DNA from: Microglena sp. YARC
Taxonomy: Eukaryota; Chlorophyta; Chlorophyceae; Chlamydomonadales; Chlamydomonadaceae
Reading direction: 5' to 3'
DNA length: 64,000 nucleotides
Assembly: GCA_022414725.1 (NCBI GenBank)
Contig: CM039467.1
Span: 11,706,201-11,770,200 of the forward strand
The translations under genes were made by a program, and so were the position numbers. Positions 1 through 15,100 of this stretch are shown piece by piece. How positions within the stretch are numbered: the stretch's first letter is position 1; every line of letters starts with the position of its first letter. The notes beneath the pieces are model-generated. The model searched no databases and was not told the DNA's origin. It saw only the letters and a program-made list of their open reading frames with translations.

Positions 1-960
1 GCGCATACACAAGTGTGGGTGGCATCAGTTTGGGGTTGGCTTGGCTTGATTGAACACACACAGGGTGGGTAGCATCAGTTTGGGGTTGGCTTGGCTTGGC
101 TTAGCTTGATTAAACACACGCATGGTGGAAACTATTGTCATTCTTCATGAATGACAACGGCATGTCACCTTGCTCATACACTGAGTGGGTAGCATCAGTG
201 TGGGGTCGGCTTGGCTTGGCTTGGTTGATCACACATAGGGTGGGTAGCATCAGTTTGGGCTTGGCTTGGCTTGGCTTGGCTTTATTAAACACACATGGTG
301 GGTACTGCTGTCATTCATCATGATAGACAACGGTATGGCGCCCTGCTCATACACAGAGTGGCTAGCATCAGTGTGGGCTTGGCTTGGCTTGGCTTGATTC
401 AACACCCAGGGTGGATATTGTTGTCATTCATCATTTTAGACAACGGCATGCCACCCTGCTCATACACAGAGTGGGTGGCATCAGTTTGGGCTTGGCTTGG
501 CTTGGCTTGGCTTGATTGAACACACCCAGGGTGGATACTGTTGTCATTCATCATGATAGACAACAGTATGGCGCCCTGCTCATACACAGAGTGGCTAGCA
601 TTAGTGTGGGCTTGGCTTGATTGAACACACACAGGGTGGATACTGCTGTCATGCTCATACACAGAGCGGGTGGCATCACACACTCCAGGGTTGGCTTGGC
701 TTGATTGAACACACACAGGGTGGATACTGTTGTCATGCTCATACACAGAGCGGGTGGCATCACACACTCCAGGGTTGGCTTGGCTTGATTGAACACACAC
801 AGGGTGGATACTGTTGTCATGCTCATACACAGAGCGGGTGGCATCACACACTCCAGGGTTGGCTTGGCTTGATTGAACACACACAGGGTGGATACTGTTG
901 TCATGCTCATACACAGAGCGGGTGGCATCACACTTCAGGGTTGGCTTGGCTTGATTGAGC
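1..960. repeat. Minisatellite with 84-bp and roughly 120-bp units
   Basis: Between about 617 and 958 there are four near-identical 84-bp units, and before that longer units of about 120 bp. All share runs of GGCTT, a TTGATTGAACACAC block and CATACACAGAGTGGGT. Because 84 is a multiple of three, several frames on both strands stay open (187 codons on the minus strand), but the peptides are pure 28-residue repeats and I do not regard them as genes. The following stretch, 961-1083, holds only two copies of a short CAGCTGCTGGCCCAATT-like block. Confidence 0.9.
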
Positions 961-1083
961 ACACACTACCCAGCAGCTGGCCCAATTAACACCATGCCCT
1001 TCCATGCGTTTTTTTCTTCACACACAACCCAGCTGCTGGCCCAATTCAAGAACACATAAGTATGAATATGGCGTCATGCACAT

Positions 1084-1560
1084 TTAAACAAGTTCTATGC
1101 AGCGTCGCAAGCGACGCGGAAAATTAGCGGAGTGTATTGGCAACGGAACGAAAGGTGACAGCGGAATGGAGCGGACCGAAACCAGTTTGTTATGATACAG
1201 TTAGCCCCTTTCAGTGATATACAATGGTCTAGTGGTAGACCAGATCGCTTGAGGAAGAAGAGTCGGGGGTTCGACTCCGCCTTCGGTCGCTCTTGGCGTT
1301 GCAGGTCGTTGTCAACCGCGATGGTAGCTTGTCCAGTTGAGGTAGGAGACCGCTCCCCACCCGCGTACGACGGGCTCCCTTAACACCACGACCCACCAGG
1401 CGTTATCATTACCTTTTATGAGACAGTTGGCTGGTGTATCAGGCTTCAATTTCTCGGTCGGTCAGACGGTCGGACGGTTGGATAAATGGGTAACCCTGGG
1501 GGCTTCCGCCCCCCAGAGGGGGCTCCGCCAAAAAATGATCATACATATAACATATCCTGT
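1084..1560. repeat. Left copy of the satellite-flanking repeat, split by a SINE
   Basis: The parts 1084-1191 and 1431-1540 match 18045-18262 on the other side of the 34-bp satellite. Shared landmarks are GTCGCAAGCGACGCGGAAAA, GTTGGCTG...TCAGGCTTCAATT, and a GC-rich imperfect hairpin ending in CGCCAAAAAA. Only this copy holds the SINE at 1205-1417, so the SINE inserted after the two copies arose or into just one of them. The nature of the flanking repeat itself is unknown. Confidence 0.8.
1205..1417 (+). mobile_element. tRNA-derived SINE, copy 1
   Basis: The head carries a pol III A box (TGGTCTAGTGG, near 1225) and B box (GGTTCGACTCC, near 1268) at tRNA-like spacing. A unique body follows (GCAGGTCGTTGTCAACCG, then CCACCAGGCGTTATCATTACC) and a short T run. 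It is flanked by imperfect 13-bp target-site duplications, ATGATACAGTTAG at 1192-1204 and ATGAGACAGTTGG at 1418-1430. The second copy at 32718-32937 matches along its whole length, and the related flank at 18.1 kb serves as an empty site. The tRNA of origin was not determined. Confidence 0.88.
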
Positions 1561-1562
1561 CC

Positions 1563-1725
1563 ATTGTACTGATGTACACAATGATGTTTGAGGCAGTACC
1601 GCCGAGAGTGCAACTAACACGGGCTACACAGATGGTAGGCTTGCGGAAACAAAAAATCGACACTACCCACCTTGGCGATGTACGCAATAATGTTCCAGGC
1701 AGTACCGCCGGGCATGCAATACTCC
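1563..1725 (-). pseudogene. Two degenerate copies of BASS exon 4 3' end plus splice donor
   Basis: On the minus strand two partial copies of the exon at 18283-18417 lie in tandem. The one at about 1671-1725 reads CMPGGTAWNIIAYIAK in one frame and is followed by the same donor start, GTGGGTAGTG. The one at about 1563-1637 reads TLGGTASNIIVYIS and has lost the donor. Neither has an acceptor or a downstream exon in the window. They look like by-products of tandem duplication around the exon 4 donor rather than working exons. An alternative is that the nearer copy is used as a mutually exclusive exon; I consider that unlikely. Confidence 0.75.
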
Positions 1726-1779
1726 ACACCAAAAAAACAAGGATAAGAAAACAAACACAAAAAAACTACCCAGTCTGTT

Positions 1780-4700
1780 TGAAAAAACATCACTACCCAC
1801 TCTGTATGAAAAACAAGAAAACATCACTACCCACTCTGTATGAAAAAAACAAGAAAACATCACTACCACTCTGTATGAAAAACAAGAAAAACATCACTAC
1901 CCACTCTGTATGAAAAACAAGAAACATCACTACCCACTCTGTATGAAAAACAAGAAAAAATCACTACCCACTCTGTATGAAAAACAAGAAAACATCACTA
2001 CCCACTCTGTATGAAAAACAAGAAAACATCACTACCCACTCTGTATGAAAAAACAAGAAAACATCACTACCCACTCTGTATGAAAAACAAGAAAACATCA
2101 CTACCCACTCTGTATGAAAAACAAGAAAACATCACTACCCACTCTGTATGAAAAACAAGAAAACATCACTACCCACTCTGTATGAAAAACAAGAAAACAT
2201 CACTACCCACTCTGTATGAAAAAAACAAGAAAACATCACTACCCACTCTGTATGAAAAACAAGAAAACATCACTACCCACTCTGTATGAAAAACACATCA
2301 CTACCCACTCTGTATGAAAAACAAGAAAACATCACTACCCACTCTGTATGAAAAACAAGAAAACATCACTAAAACAAGAAAACATCACTCTGTATGAAAA
2401 ACAAGAAAACATCACTACCCACTCTGTATGAAAAACAAGAAAACATCACTACCCACTCTGTATGAAAAACAAGAAAACATCACTACCCACTCTGTATGAA
2501 AAACAAGAAAACATCACTACCCACTCTGTATGAAAAAACAAGAAAACATCACTACCCACTCTGTATGAAAAACAAGAAAACATCACTACCCACTCTGTAT
2601 GAAAAAACAAGAAAACATCACTACCCACTCTGTATGAAAAACAAGAAAACATCACTACCCACTCTGTATGAAAAACAAGAAAACATCACTACCCACTCTG
2701 TATGAAAAACAAGAAAACATCACTACCCACTCTGTATGAAAAACAAGAAAACATCACTACCCACTCTGTATGAAAACAAGAAAAACATCACTACCCACTC
2801 TGTATGAAAAACAAGAAAAACATCACTACCCACTCTGTATGAAAAACAAGAAAACATCACTACCCACTCTGTATGAAAAACAAGAAAACATCACTACCCA
2901 CTCTGTATGAAAAACAAGAAAACATCACTACCCACTCTGTATGAAAAACAAGAAAACATCACTACCCACTCTGTATGAAAAACAAGAAAACATCACTACC
3001 CACTCTGTATGAAAAACAAGAAAACATCACTACCCACTCTGTATGAAAAACAAGAAAAACATCACTACCCACTCTGTATGAAAAACAAGAAAACATCACT
3101 ACCCACTCTGTATGAAAAACAAGAAAACATCACTACCCACTCTGTATGTCACTAACCCCACTCTGTATGAAAAACAAGAAAACATCACTACCCACAAGAA
3201 ACATCACTACCGTATGAAAAACAAGAAAACATCACTACCCACTCTGTATGAAAAACAAGAAAAACATCACTACCCACTCTGTATGAAAAAACAAGAAAAC
3301 ATCACTACCCACTCTGTATGAAAAACAAGAAAACATCACTACCCACTCTGTATGAAAAACAAGAAAACATCACTACCCACTCTGTATGAAAAACAAGAAA
3401 GAAAACAAGAAAACATCACTACCCACTCTGTATGAAAAACAAGAAAACATCACTACCCACTCTGTATGAAAAAACAAGAAAACATCACTACCCACTCTGT
3501 ATGAAAAAACAAGAAAACATCACTACCCACTCTGTATGAAAAACAAGAAAACATCACTACCCACTCTGTATGAAAAACAAGAAAACATCACTACCCACTC
3601 TGTATGAAAAACAAGAAAACATCACTACCCACTCTGTATGAAAAACAAGAAAACATCACTACCCACTCTGTATGAAAAACAAGAAAACATCACTACCCAC
3701 TCTGTATGAAAAACAAGAAAACATCACTACCCACTCTGTATGAAAAACAAGAAAACATCACTACCCACTCTGTATGAAAAACAAGAAAACATCACTACCC
3801 ACTCTGTATGAAAAACAAGAAAACATCACTACCCACTCTGTATGAAAAACAAGAAAACATCACTACTCATGTAAAAACAAGAAAACATCACTACCATCAC
3901 TCTGTATGAAAAACAAGAAAACATCACTACCCACTCTGTATGAAAAACAAGAAAACATCACTACCAACTCTGTATGAAAAAACAAGAAAACATCACTACC
4001 CACTCTGTATGAAAAACAAGAAAACATCACTACCCACTCTGTATGAAAAACAAGAAAACATCACTACCCACTCTGTATGAAAAACAAGAAAACATCACTA
4101 CCCACTCTGTATGAAAAACAAGAAACATCACTACCCACTCTGTATGAAAAAACAAGAAAACATTCACTACCCACTCTGTATGAAAAACAAGAAAACATCA
4201 CTACCCACTCTGTATGAAAAACAAGAAAACATCACTACCCACTCTGTATGAAAAACAAGAAAACATCACTACCCACTCTGTATGAAAAACAAGAAAACAT
4301 CACTACCCACTCTGTATGAAAAACAAGAAAACATCACTACCCACTCTGTATGAAAAACAAGAAAACATCACTACCCACTCTTGTATGAAAAACAAGAAAA
4401 CATCACTACCCACTCTGTATGAAAAACAAGAAAACATCACTACCCACTCTGTATGAAAAACAAGAAAACATCACTACCCACTCTGTATGAAAAACAAGAA
4501 AACATCACTACCCACTCTGTATGAAAAACAAGAAAACATCACTACCCACTCTGTATGAAAAACAAGAAAACATCACTACCCACTCTGTATGAAAAACAAG
4601 AAAACATCACTACCCACTCTGTATGAAAAACAAGAAAACATCACTACCCACTCTGTATGAAAAACAAGCATCACTACCCACCTGTATGAAAACAAAGAAA

Positions 4701-7700
4701 ACATCACTACCCACTCTGTATGAAAAACAAGAAAACATCACTACCCACTCTGTTATGAAAAAACAAGAAAACATCACTTACAAGAAAACCACTCTGTATG
4801 AAAAACAAGAAAACATCACTACCCACTCTGTATGAAAAACAAGAAAACATCACTACCACTCTGTATGAAAAACAAAAAACATCACTCTGTATGAAAAACA
4901 AGAAAACATCACTACCCACTCTGTATGAAAAACAAGTAAACATCACTACCATCACTCTGTATGAAAAAACAAGAAAACATCACAAGAAAAAACATCACTA
5001 CCCACTCTGTATTGAAAAAACAAGAAAACATCACTACCCACTCTGTATGAAAAACAAGAAAACATCACTACCCACGTCTGTATGAAAAAAAGAAAACAAC
5101 ACCCACTCTGAAAAAAACAAGAAAACATCACTACCCACTCTGTAATGAAAAACAAGAAAACATCACTACCCACTCTGTATGAAAAACAAGAAAAACATCA
5201 CTACCCACTCTGTATGAAAAACAAGAAAAATCACTACCCCACTCTGTATGAAAAACAAGAAAACATCACTACCCACTCTGTATGAAAAACAAGAAAACAT
5301 CACTCTGTAACCCACTCTGTATGAAAAACAAGAAAACATCACTACCCACTCTGTATGAAAAACAAGAAAACATCACTACCCACTCTGTATGAAAAACAAG
5401 AAAACATCACTACCCCACTCTGTATGAAAACAAGAAAAACATCACTACCCACTCTGTATGAAAAACAAGAAAAACATCACTACCCACTCTTATGTATGAA
5501 AAACAAGAAAAACATCACTACCCACTCTGTATGAAAAACAAGAAAACATCACTACCCACTCTGTATGAAAAACAAGAAAACATCCACTACCCACTCTGAT
5601 GAAAAAAACAAGAAAACCATCACTACCCACTCTGTATGAAAAAACAAGAAAACATCACTACCCACTCTGTATGAAAAACAAGAAAACATCACTACCCACT
5701 CTGTATGAAAAAACAAGAAAACATCACTCTGTACAAAAAAACATCACTCCACTGTATGAAAAACAAGAAAAAACAAGAAAACATCACTACCCACTCTGTA
5801 TGAAAAACAAGAAAACATCACTACAGAAAACCACTCTGTATGAAAAACAAGAAAACATCACTACCCACTCTGTATGAAAAACAAGAAACATCACTAACCA
5901 TCTGAAAAAAAGAAAACAAGCAAGAAAACATCACTACCCACTCTACCCACTCTGTATGAAAAACAAGAAAACATCACTACCCACTCTGTATGAAAACAAG
6001 TAAACATCACTACCCACTCTGTATGAAAAACAAGAAAACATCACTACCCACTCTGTATGAAAAAACAAGAAAACATCACTACCCACTCTGTATGAAAAAC
6101 AAGAAAACATCACTACCATCACTCTGTATGAAAAACAAGAAAAACAAGAAAACATCACTACCCACTCTGTATGAAAAACAAGAAAACATCACTACCCACT
6201 CTGTATGAAAAAACAAGAAAACATCACTACCCACTCTGTATGAAAAACAAGAAAACATCACTAACCCACTCTGTATGAAAAACAAGAAAACATCACTACC
6301 CACTCTGTATGAAAAACAAGAAAACATCACTACCCACTCTGTATGAAAAACAAGAAAACATCACTACCCACTCTGTATGAAAAACAAGAAAACATCACTA
6401 CCCACTCTGTATGAAAAACAAGAAAACATCACTACCCACTCTGTATGAAAAACAAGAAAACATCACTACCCACTCTGTATGAAAAAAACAAGAAAACATC
6501 ACTACCCACTCTGTATGAAAAACAAGAAAACATCACTACCCACTCTGTATGAAAAACAAGAAAACATCACTACCCACTCTGTATGAAAAACAAGAAAACA
6601 TCACTACCCACTCTGTATGAAAAACAAGAAAAACATCACTACCCTCTACCACTCTGTATGAAAAACAAGAAACATCACTACCCACTCTGTATGAAAAACA
6701 AGAAAACATCACTACCCACTCTGTATGAAAAACAAGAAAACATCACTACCACTCTGTATGAAAAACAAGAAAACATCACTACCCACTCTGTATGAAAAAC
6801 AAGAAAACATCACTACCCACTCTGTATGAAAAACAAGAAAACATCACTACCCACTCTGTATGAAAAACAAGAAAACATCACTACCCACTCTGTATGAAAA
6901 ACAAGAAAACATCACTACCCACTCTGTATGAAAAACAAGAAAACATCACTACCCACTCTGTATGAAAAACAAGAAAACATCACTACCCACTCTGTATGAA
7001 AAACAAGAAAACATCACTACCCACCTCTGTATGAAAAAACAAGAAAACATCACTACCCACTCTGTATGAAAAACAAGAAAACATCACTACCCACTCTGTA
7101 TGAAAAACAAGAAAACATCACTACCCACTCTGTATGAAAAACAAGAAAACATCACTACCCACTCTGTATGAAAAACAAGAAAACATCAACTACCCACTCT
7201 GTATGAAAAAACAAGAAAACATCACTACCCACTCTGTATGAAAAACAAGAAAAACATCACTACCCACTCGTATGAAAAACAAGAAAACCACATCACTACC
7301 CACTCTGTATGAAAAACAAGAAAACATCACTACCTCACTCTGTATGAAAAACAAGAAACATCACTACCCACTCTGTATGAAAAAAACAAGAAACATCCTA
7401 ACTCTGTATGAAAACAAGAAAACATCACTACCCACTCTGTATGAAAACAAGAAAACATCACTACCCACTCTGTATGAAAAACAAGAAAACATCACTACCC
7501 ACTCTGTATGAAAAACAAGAAAACATCACTACCCACTCTGTATGAAAAACAAGAAAACATCACTACCCACTCTGTATGAAAAACAAGAAAACATCACTAC
7601 CCACTCTGTATGAAAAACAAGAAAACATCCCACACCACTCTGTATGAAAACAAGAAAACATCACTACCCACTCTGTATGAAAAACAAGAAAACATCACTA

Positions 7701-10700
7701 CCCACTCTGTATGAAAACAAGAAAACATCACTACCCACTCTGTATGAAAAACAAGAAAACATCACTACCCACTCTGTATGAAAAACAAGAAAACATCACT
7801 ACCCACTCTGTATGAAAAACAAGAAAACATCACTACCCACTCTGTATGAAAAACAAGAAACATCACTACCCACTCTGTATGAAAAACAAGAAAACATCAC
7901 TACCCAAGAAAACATCACTCTCTGTATGAAAAACAAGAAAACATCACTACCCACTCTGTATGAAAAACAAGAAAACATACCACTACCCACTCTGTATGAA
8001 AACAAGAAAACATCACTACCCACTCTGTATGAAAAACAAGAAAACATCACTACCACTCTGTATGAAAAACAAGAAAACATCACTACCCACTCTGTATGAA
8101 AAACAAGAAAACATCACTACCCACTCTGTATGAAAAAACAAGAAAAAACATCACTACCCACTCTGTATGAAAAACAAGAAAAAAAAAACATCACTACCCA
8201 CTCTGTATGAAAAACAAGAAAAAAACAGAAAACATCACTACCCACTCTGTATGAAAAACAAGAAAACATCACTACCCACTCTGTATGAAAAACAAAAAAA
8301 CATCACTACCCACTCTGTATGAAAAACAAGAAAACATCACTACCCACTCTGTATGAAAAACAAGAAAACATCACTACCCACTCTGTATGAAAAACAAGAA
8401 AACATCACTACCCACTCTGTATGAAAAACAAGAAAACATCACTACCCACTCTGTATGAAAAACAAGAAAACATCACTACCCACTCTGTATGAAAAACAAG
8501 AAAACATCACTACCACTCTGTATGAAAAACAAGAAAACATCACTACCCACTCTGTATGAAAAACAAGAAAACATCACTACCCACTCTGTATGAAAAACAA
8601 GAAAACATCACTACCCACTCTGTATGAAAAACAAGAAAACATCACTACCCACTCTGTATGAAAAACAAGAAAATCATCACTTATGAAAAACAGAAAACCA
8701 CACTCCCACTGTATGAAAAACAAGAAAAACATCACTACCACTCTTATGTATGAAAAACAAGAAAACATCACTACCACTCTGTATGAAAAACAAGTCTACC
8801 CACTCTGTATGAAAAACAAGAAAACATCACTACCCACTCTGTATGAAAACAAGAAAACATCACTACCCACTCTGTATGAAAAACAAGAAAAACATCACTA
8901 CCCACTCTGGTATGAAAAAAAGAAAACAAGAAAAACATCACTACCCACTCTGTATGAAAAACAAGAAAAACATCACTACCCACTCTGTATGAAAAACAAG
9001 AAAACATCACTACCCACTCACTGTATGAAAAACAAGAAAACATCACTACCCACTCTGTATGAAAAACAAGAAAACATCACTACCCACTCTTGTATGAAAA
9101 ACAAGAAAACATCACTACCCACTCTGTATGAAAAAACAAGAAAACATCACTACCCACTCTGTATGAAAAACAAGAAAACATCACTACCCCACTCTGTATG
9201 AAAAAAGAAAAACAAGAAAAACAGAAAACATCACTACCCACTCTGTATGAAAAACAAGAAAACATCACTACCCAAGAAAACTCTACCCACCTGTATGAAA
9301 AACAAGAAAACATCACTACCCAACCTGTATGAAAAACAAGAAAACACTCACTCTATGAAAAACAAGAAACATCACTACCCCACTCTGTATGAAAAACAAG
9401 AAACATCACTACCCACTCTGTATGAAAAACAAGAAAACACATCACTACCCACTCTGTATGAAAAAACAAGAAAACATCACTACCCACTCTGTATGAAAAC
9501 AAGAAAACATCACTAACCCACTCTGTATGAAAAACAAGAAAACATCACTACCCTACCCACTCTGTTATGAAAAACAAGAAAACATCACTACCCACTCTGT
9601 ATGAAAAACAAGAAAACATCACTACCCACTCTGTATGAAAAACAAGAAAACATCACTACCCACTCTGTATGAAAAACAAGAAAACATCACTACCCACTCT
9701 GTATGAAAAACAAGAAAACATCAACTACCCACTCTGTATGAAAAACAAGAAAACATCACTACCCACTCTGTATGAAAAACAAGAAAACATCACTCGTCAG
9801 GAAAAAACAAGAAAACATCTGTATGAAAAACAAGAAAACATCACTACCCACTCTGTATGAAAAACAAGAAAACATCACTACCCACTCTGTATGAAAAAAC
9901 AAGGAAAACATCACTACCCACTCTGTATGAAAAAAGAAAACATCACTGTAAACAAGAAAACATCACTACCCACTCTGTATGAAAAACAAGAAAAACATCA
10001 CTACCCACTCTGTATGAAAAACAAGAAAAACAATCAACTACCCACTCTGTATGAAAAACAAGAAAAACATCACTACCCACTCTGTATGAAAAACAAGAAA
10101 AACATCACTACCCACTCACTCTGTATGAAAAACAAGAAAACATCCTACCCACTCTGTATGAAAAACAAGAAAACATCACTACCCACTCTGTATGAAAAAC
10201 AAGAAAACATCACTTACCCACTACCCACTGTATGAAAAACAAGAAAAAACATCACTACCACTCTGTATGAAAAACAAGAAAACATCACTACCCACTCTGT
10301 ATGAAAAACAAGAAAACATCACTACCCCACTCTGTATGAAAAACAAGAAAACATCACTACCCACTCTGTATGAAAAAACAAGAAAAACATCACTACCACT
10401 CTGTAGAAAAACAAGAAAAACATCACTACTCACTCTGTATGAAAAACAAGAAAACATCACTACCCACTCTGTATGAAAACAAGAAACATCACTACCCACT
10501 CTGTATGAAAAACAAGAAAACATCACTACCCACTCTGTATGAAAAACAAGAAAACATCACTACCCACTCTGTATGAAAAACAAGAAAACATCACTACCCA
10601 CTCTGTATGAAAAACAAGAAAACATCACTACCCACTCTGTATGAAAACAAGAAAACATCACTACCCACTCTGTATGAAAAACAAGAAAACATCACTACCC

Positions 10701-12160
10701 ACTCTGTATGAAAAAACAAGAAAACATACACACTGTATGAAACAAGAAAACATCACTACCCACTCTGTATGAAAAACAAGAAAACATCACTAGTATGAAA
10801 ACAAGAAAACATCATACCCACTCTGTATGAAATCAAACTCACTACCACTCTGTATGAAAAACAAGAAAACATCACTACCCACTCTGTATGAAAAACAAGA
10901 AAACATCACTACCCACTCTGTATGAAAAACAAGGAAAACATCACTACCCACTCTGTAATGAAAAACAAGAAAACATCCACTACCCACTCTGTATGAAAAA
11001 CAAGAAAACATCACTACCCACTCTGTATGAAAAACAAGAAAACATCACTACCCACTCTGTATGAAAACAAGAAAACATCACTACCCACTCTGTATGAAAA
11101 ACAAGAAAACATCACTACCCACTCTGTATGAAAAACAAGAAAACATCACTACCCACTCGTATGAAAAACAAGAAAACATCACTACCGCACTCTGTATGAA
11201 AAACAAGAAAAAATCACTGCCACTCTGTATGAAAAACAAGAAAACATCACTACCCACTCTGTATGAAAAACAAGAAAACATCACTACCCACTCTGTATGA
11301 AAAACAAGGTATTCACTACCCACTCTGTATGAAAACAAGAAAACATCACTACCCACTCTGTATGAAAACAAGAAAACATCACTCCCACTCTGTATGAAAA
11401 ACAAGAAAACATCACTACCCACTCTGTATGAAAAACAAGAAAACATCACTACCCACTCTGTATGAAAAACAAGAAAACATCACTACCCACTCTGTATGAA
11501 AAACAAGAAAACATTCACTACCCACTCTGTATGAAAAACAGAAAACATCACTACCACTCTGTATGAAAAACAAGAAACATCATACTCTGTATGAAAAACA
11601 AGAAAACATTCACTACCCACTCTGTATGAAAAACAAGAAAACATCACTACCCACTTCTGTATGAAAAACAAGAAACATCATACCCACTCTGTATGAAAAA
11701 AGAAAACATCACTCCCACCTCAAAAAACAAGAAACATCACTACCCACTCTGTATGAAAAACAAGAAAACATCACTACCCACTCTGTATGAAAAAACAAGA
11801 AAACATCACTACCCATCTGTATGAAAAACAAGAAAACATCACTACCCACTCTGTATGAAAAACAAGAAAACATCACTCACTCTGTATGAAAACAAGAAAA
11901 CATCACTACCCACTCTGTATGAAAACAGAAAACATCATACCCACTCTGTATGAAAAACAAGAAAACATCACTATCTGTACCATCACTACCCACTCTGTAA
12001 TTCTGTATGAAAACAAGAAAACATCACTAGCAAGAAAACCACACTCCATCTTCTGTATGAAAAAAAGAAAACATGTATGAAAACAAGAAAACGTATGAAA
12101 AACAAGAAACATCACTACCCACTCTGTATGAAACAAGAAAACATCACTACCACTCTGTAT
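1780..12160. repeat. 34-bp satellite array, well-preserved part
   Basis: About 300 head-to-tail copies of a 34-bp unit, on the plus strand CATCACTACCCACTCTG followed by TATGAAAAACAAGAAAA. Variation is mostly in A-run length plus small deletions. On the minus strand, which is the sense strand of the BASS gene, each unit starts GTGGGTAGTGATGTTTT and ends in a pyrimidine-rich stretch and CATACAG, then a single A. Open frames inside the array encode only the repeated peptide and are not genes. The first 17 bases of the unit are also the first bases of BASS intron 4 at 18282 downward. Confidence 0.97.
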
Positions 12161-15100
12161 GAAAAAAGAAAAACATCACTACCACTCTCTGTAATGAAAA
12201 AACACAGACAACATTGTATGAAAAACTCACTAGTAAAAGGCTCATGTACTCTTCTGTACAACGCATAAACACATCTGTACTGAGACAAGAGGGAAGAACA
12301 TCACTCACTGGTCTGAAAACACACAAGAAAACATCCCACTCTGTCACGATGTGTGTTGTGTGTGTGTGTCCAAAACTCTGTAAAAATAGAACAAGAAAAC
12401 ATCGCTGCTTTGGCAACTACCACAAACTGATGATCACATTCCTACCCTAGTCAACAGAAAACATCTACCAACACATACTACCCACTTCCCGTATGAAAAA
12501 CAAGAAAACGCTCACAATACCCACCACCAGCCCAGATAAACATAAAACAAGAATAGTATTACAAAAAACAACTTCTGTATGAACACAAACAAGAAAATCA
12601 CCCCACTCTGTCACCTATCACTCCACTCTGCTATTGAACCACTAGAAACAAGACAACCGAATAAAATGTGTATGCAAGAAAACATCACTACCGACCTAGA
12701 GCACTCAAACCTGCCTACTCATGTATGGGTGTGGAGGAGAGATGCCCAACGAAAACATCACTACCCACTCGTGTATGAAAAAACATAGAAAACATGAAGC
12801 AACACATAGAAAAATCTCTGTATGAAAACAATAGACAAGGACAAATTCATATCAATACCACCAATGCTACATGCAAAGATCCCAGAGAGAACATCACTAA
12901 GCCCCACCGCTTCAATAGATAACTGAAAACCAAGGAAAAGCATACACCTGAACTCTGTATAGAACACAAACACAAAGAAAAAACTAGCAACAACCTCGAC
13001 GACCCTCACCTCACTAATTTCGGACCACTCATCTCTGTATAGAGACACCTCATATCCACACTCTATCACCTCGAAAACACAGAACAAACATCCTTACACT
13101 CTGTAAATAAACAAGAAAAACCCCGTATCACTTCTGAAAAAACAAAGGAAAACAATCTAACGTACCAGTGCACATCTGTATGCAAAAAGTCAAAGAAAAA
13201 TCACTACCGACACTTGGAAACGATGCAATCGTCACTCTGTAATGAAAATACTTCACTCTGGAAACAACAAGGGAAAACATAACTACCCACTTTGCTGTAA
13301 ATGCACAAACAAACGAAAACATCACTACCTAGCACTCTGTAAAACCAAGAAACCACCATCTAAACACTAACCACTTTGTTATGAAAAAACATGAAAACAT
13401 CACTACCCCGCCAAACCACCCACTCCTGTAGAAACATGAAAATTCTATCTCCAACTGCCCACAATCAGATCCTGTAACTCAGCACAAAACAAGCGTATAA
13501 CATGCACCCTAAACTAGTCCACCCCCCTCACGTATGCTAAACCAACCTGGAAAAACAAGAAAACATAACTAGTAGACCACCACCTGTACTGAAAAAAACG
13601 GTACAAGACAAAAGAATCACAATAAAGCTGTCTGTACCACACATCACTACCCACGCCTCACTCACCATGTATACGAAAAAACAAGAATGAAAGACAGCAT
13701 CACTACCCACTCTGAAAAGACAGTAGAAACATCACTACCGCAGATACTCATGTATGAAAAACGCCAAAACAAGAGAAAACATTCACCCACTCAGTATGAA
13801 AAACAAGAAAGACATCATTTCTTTCACTCTGTATGAATACAAGAAAACCACTTACCTGCTCTCTAAAAGCACTCTCTGTAGATGAAAAACAAGAAAAGCA
13901 TAACCTACATCGTCTCGATGTATGAATAAACAGAAAACATCACTAAACATCACCTCCAACACCACTCTGACAGGGAGCATGGAATATACGTTCATCATAC
14001 AGCTTCTTCCTCTCTGGGCACTCCTGTCTAATTGAAGTAAAACAAAACATCACTACCTACTCACATCTTGTATGAAAAAACAGAAGAAACATAACACTCC
14101 CTCTGATGACAATATACAAAAACATCACTCCAGCACTCATGAGGTCATATTACAATTTAGGTAGAGACTATCACAGCACTGAAGCACGTTCATGAAAAAC
14201 AAAGGCATTTAAGCGGTCACTACCCACAAGCACACCAACGAACAACCTCATGTATGAAAAAACAAGAAACATCATCTGTATGAAAAAAGCAGAAAACATC
14301 ACTACCTCACGGTTGAAGTATGGCTTTGTGGGGCCGCTGGTTATTCGTCTGTATGAAAAACAAAAACATCACTACCTGTCACGTCTGTATGAAAAACAAG
14401 AAAACTCACTACCATCAATCCTGCATCACTACCCACTCTAGTATGAAAAACAAGAAAACATGCACTACCCAGTATGAAAAACACACTACCGGGGGCACTC
14501 TGTAATGAAAAACAAGAAAACATCACTACTGGCACTGCTGTTGGTAAAAACAAGAAAACATCACTACCTCGCATCTGTATGAAAAACATACCGCTTCCCT
14601 CTGTGTGAAAGAACAAGAAACTCAACTGACGCCACTCTGTATGAAAAACAGAGAAAACATCACTACCACGTCTGTATGAAAAAACAGAATAACATCAATA
14701 CCACTCCTGGTATGAAAAATCAAGAAAACATACCCCTAAACCACTTACTTGCTGAACAATAAAACATGACCTGCAAAACAAGTATTGCTTCTGTAATCAA
14801 AAAAACAACAAGCAGAACTCCCAACCGCACAAGCTCAATGTACTGAAAAACAAGAAAAACATCACTACCGGACCACATGCTGTAAACCAAGAAAACACAT
14901 CAACTTACTGTTTGTTGGCGACCCCTCAGTCTGTATGAAAAACCAGAAAGACATTCACGACAACCACGGCGGCAGTTGTTCTCCTGATCATGCTCACACT
15001 CTGTCTACGCATCTCTTTTACTGCTCTCACCATTGTCCTCGCAATCCTCAAGATCACATTGCCTCATTCTGTTATGAAAATTACAAAGGGAAACATCACT

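Noticed and set aside
399..962. 187-codon minus-strand ORF as a repeat protein
   Set aside because: The frame is open only because the DNA unit is 84 bp, a multiple of three; the opposite strand is equally open and there is no start or splice context.
1192..1383. A true tRNA gene at 1.2 kb or 32.7 kb
   Set aside because: The A and B boxes are good, but the acceptor stem does not pair well and both copies continue into a shared non-tRNA body with target duplications, which makes them SINEs.
2449..12136. Many 60-170-codon ORFs rich in KNKKTSLPTLYE or VGSDVFLFF
   Set aside because: They are readings of the satellite in alternate frames, ended wherever an indel changes phase.
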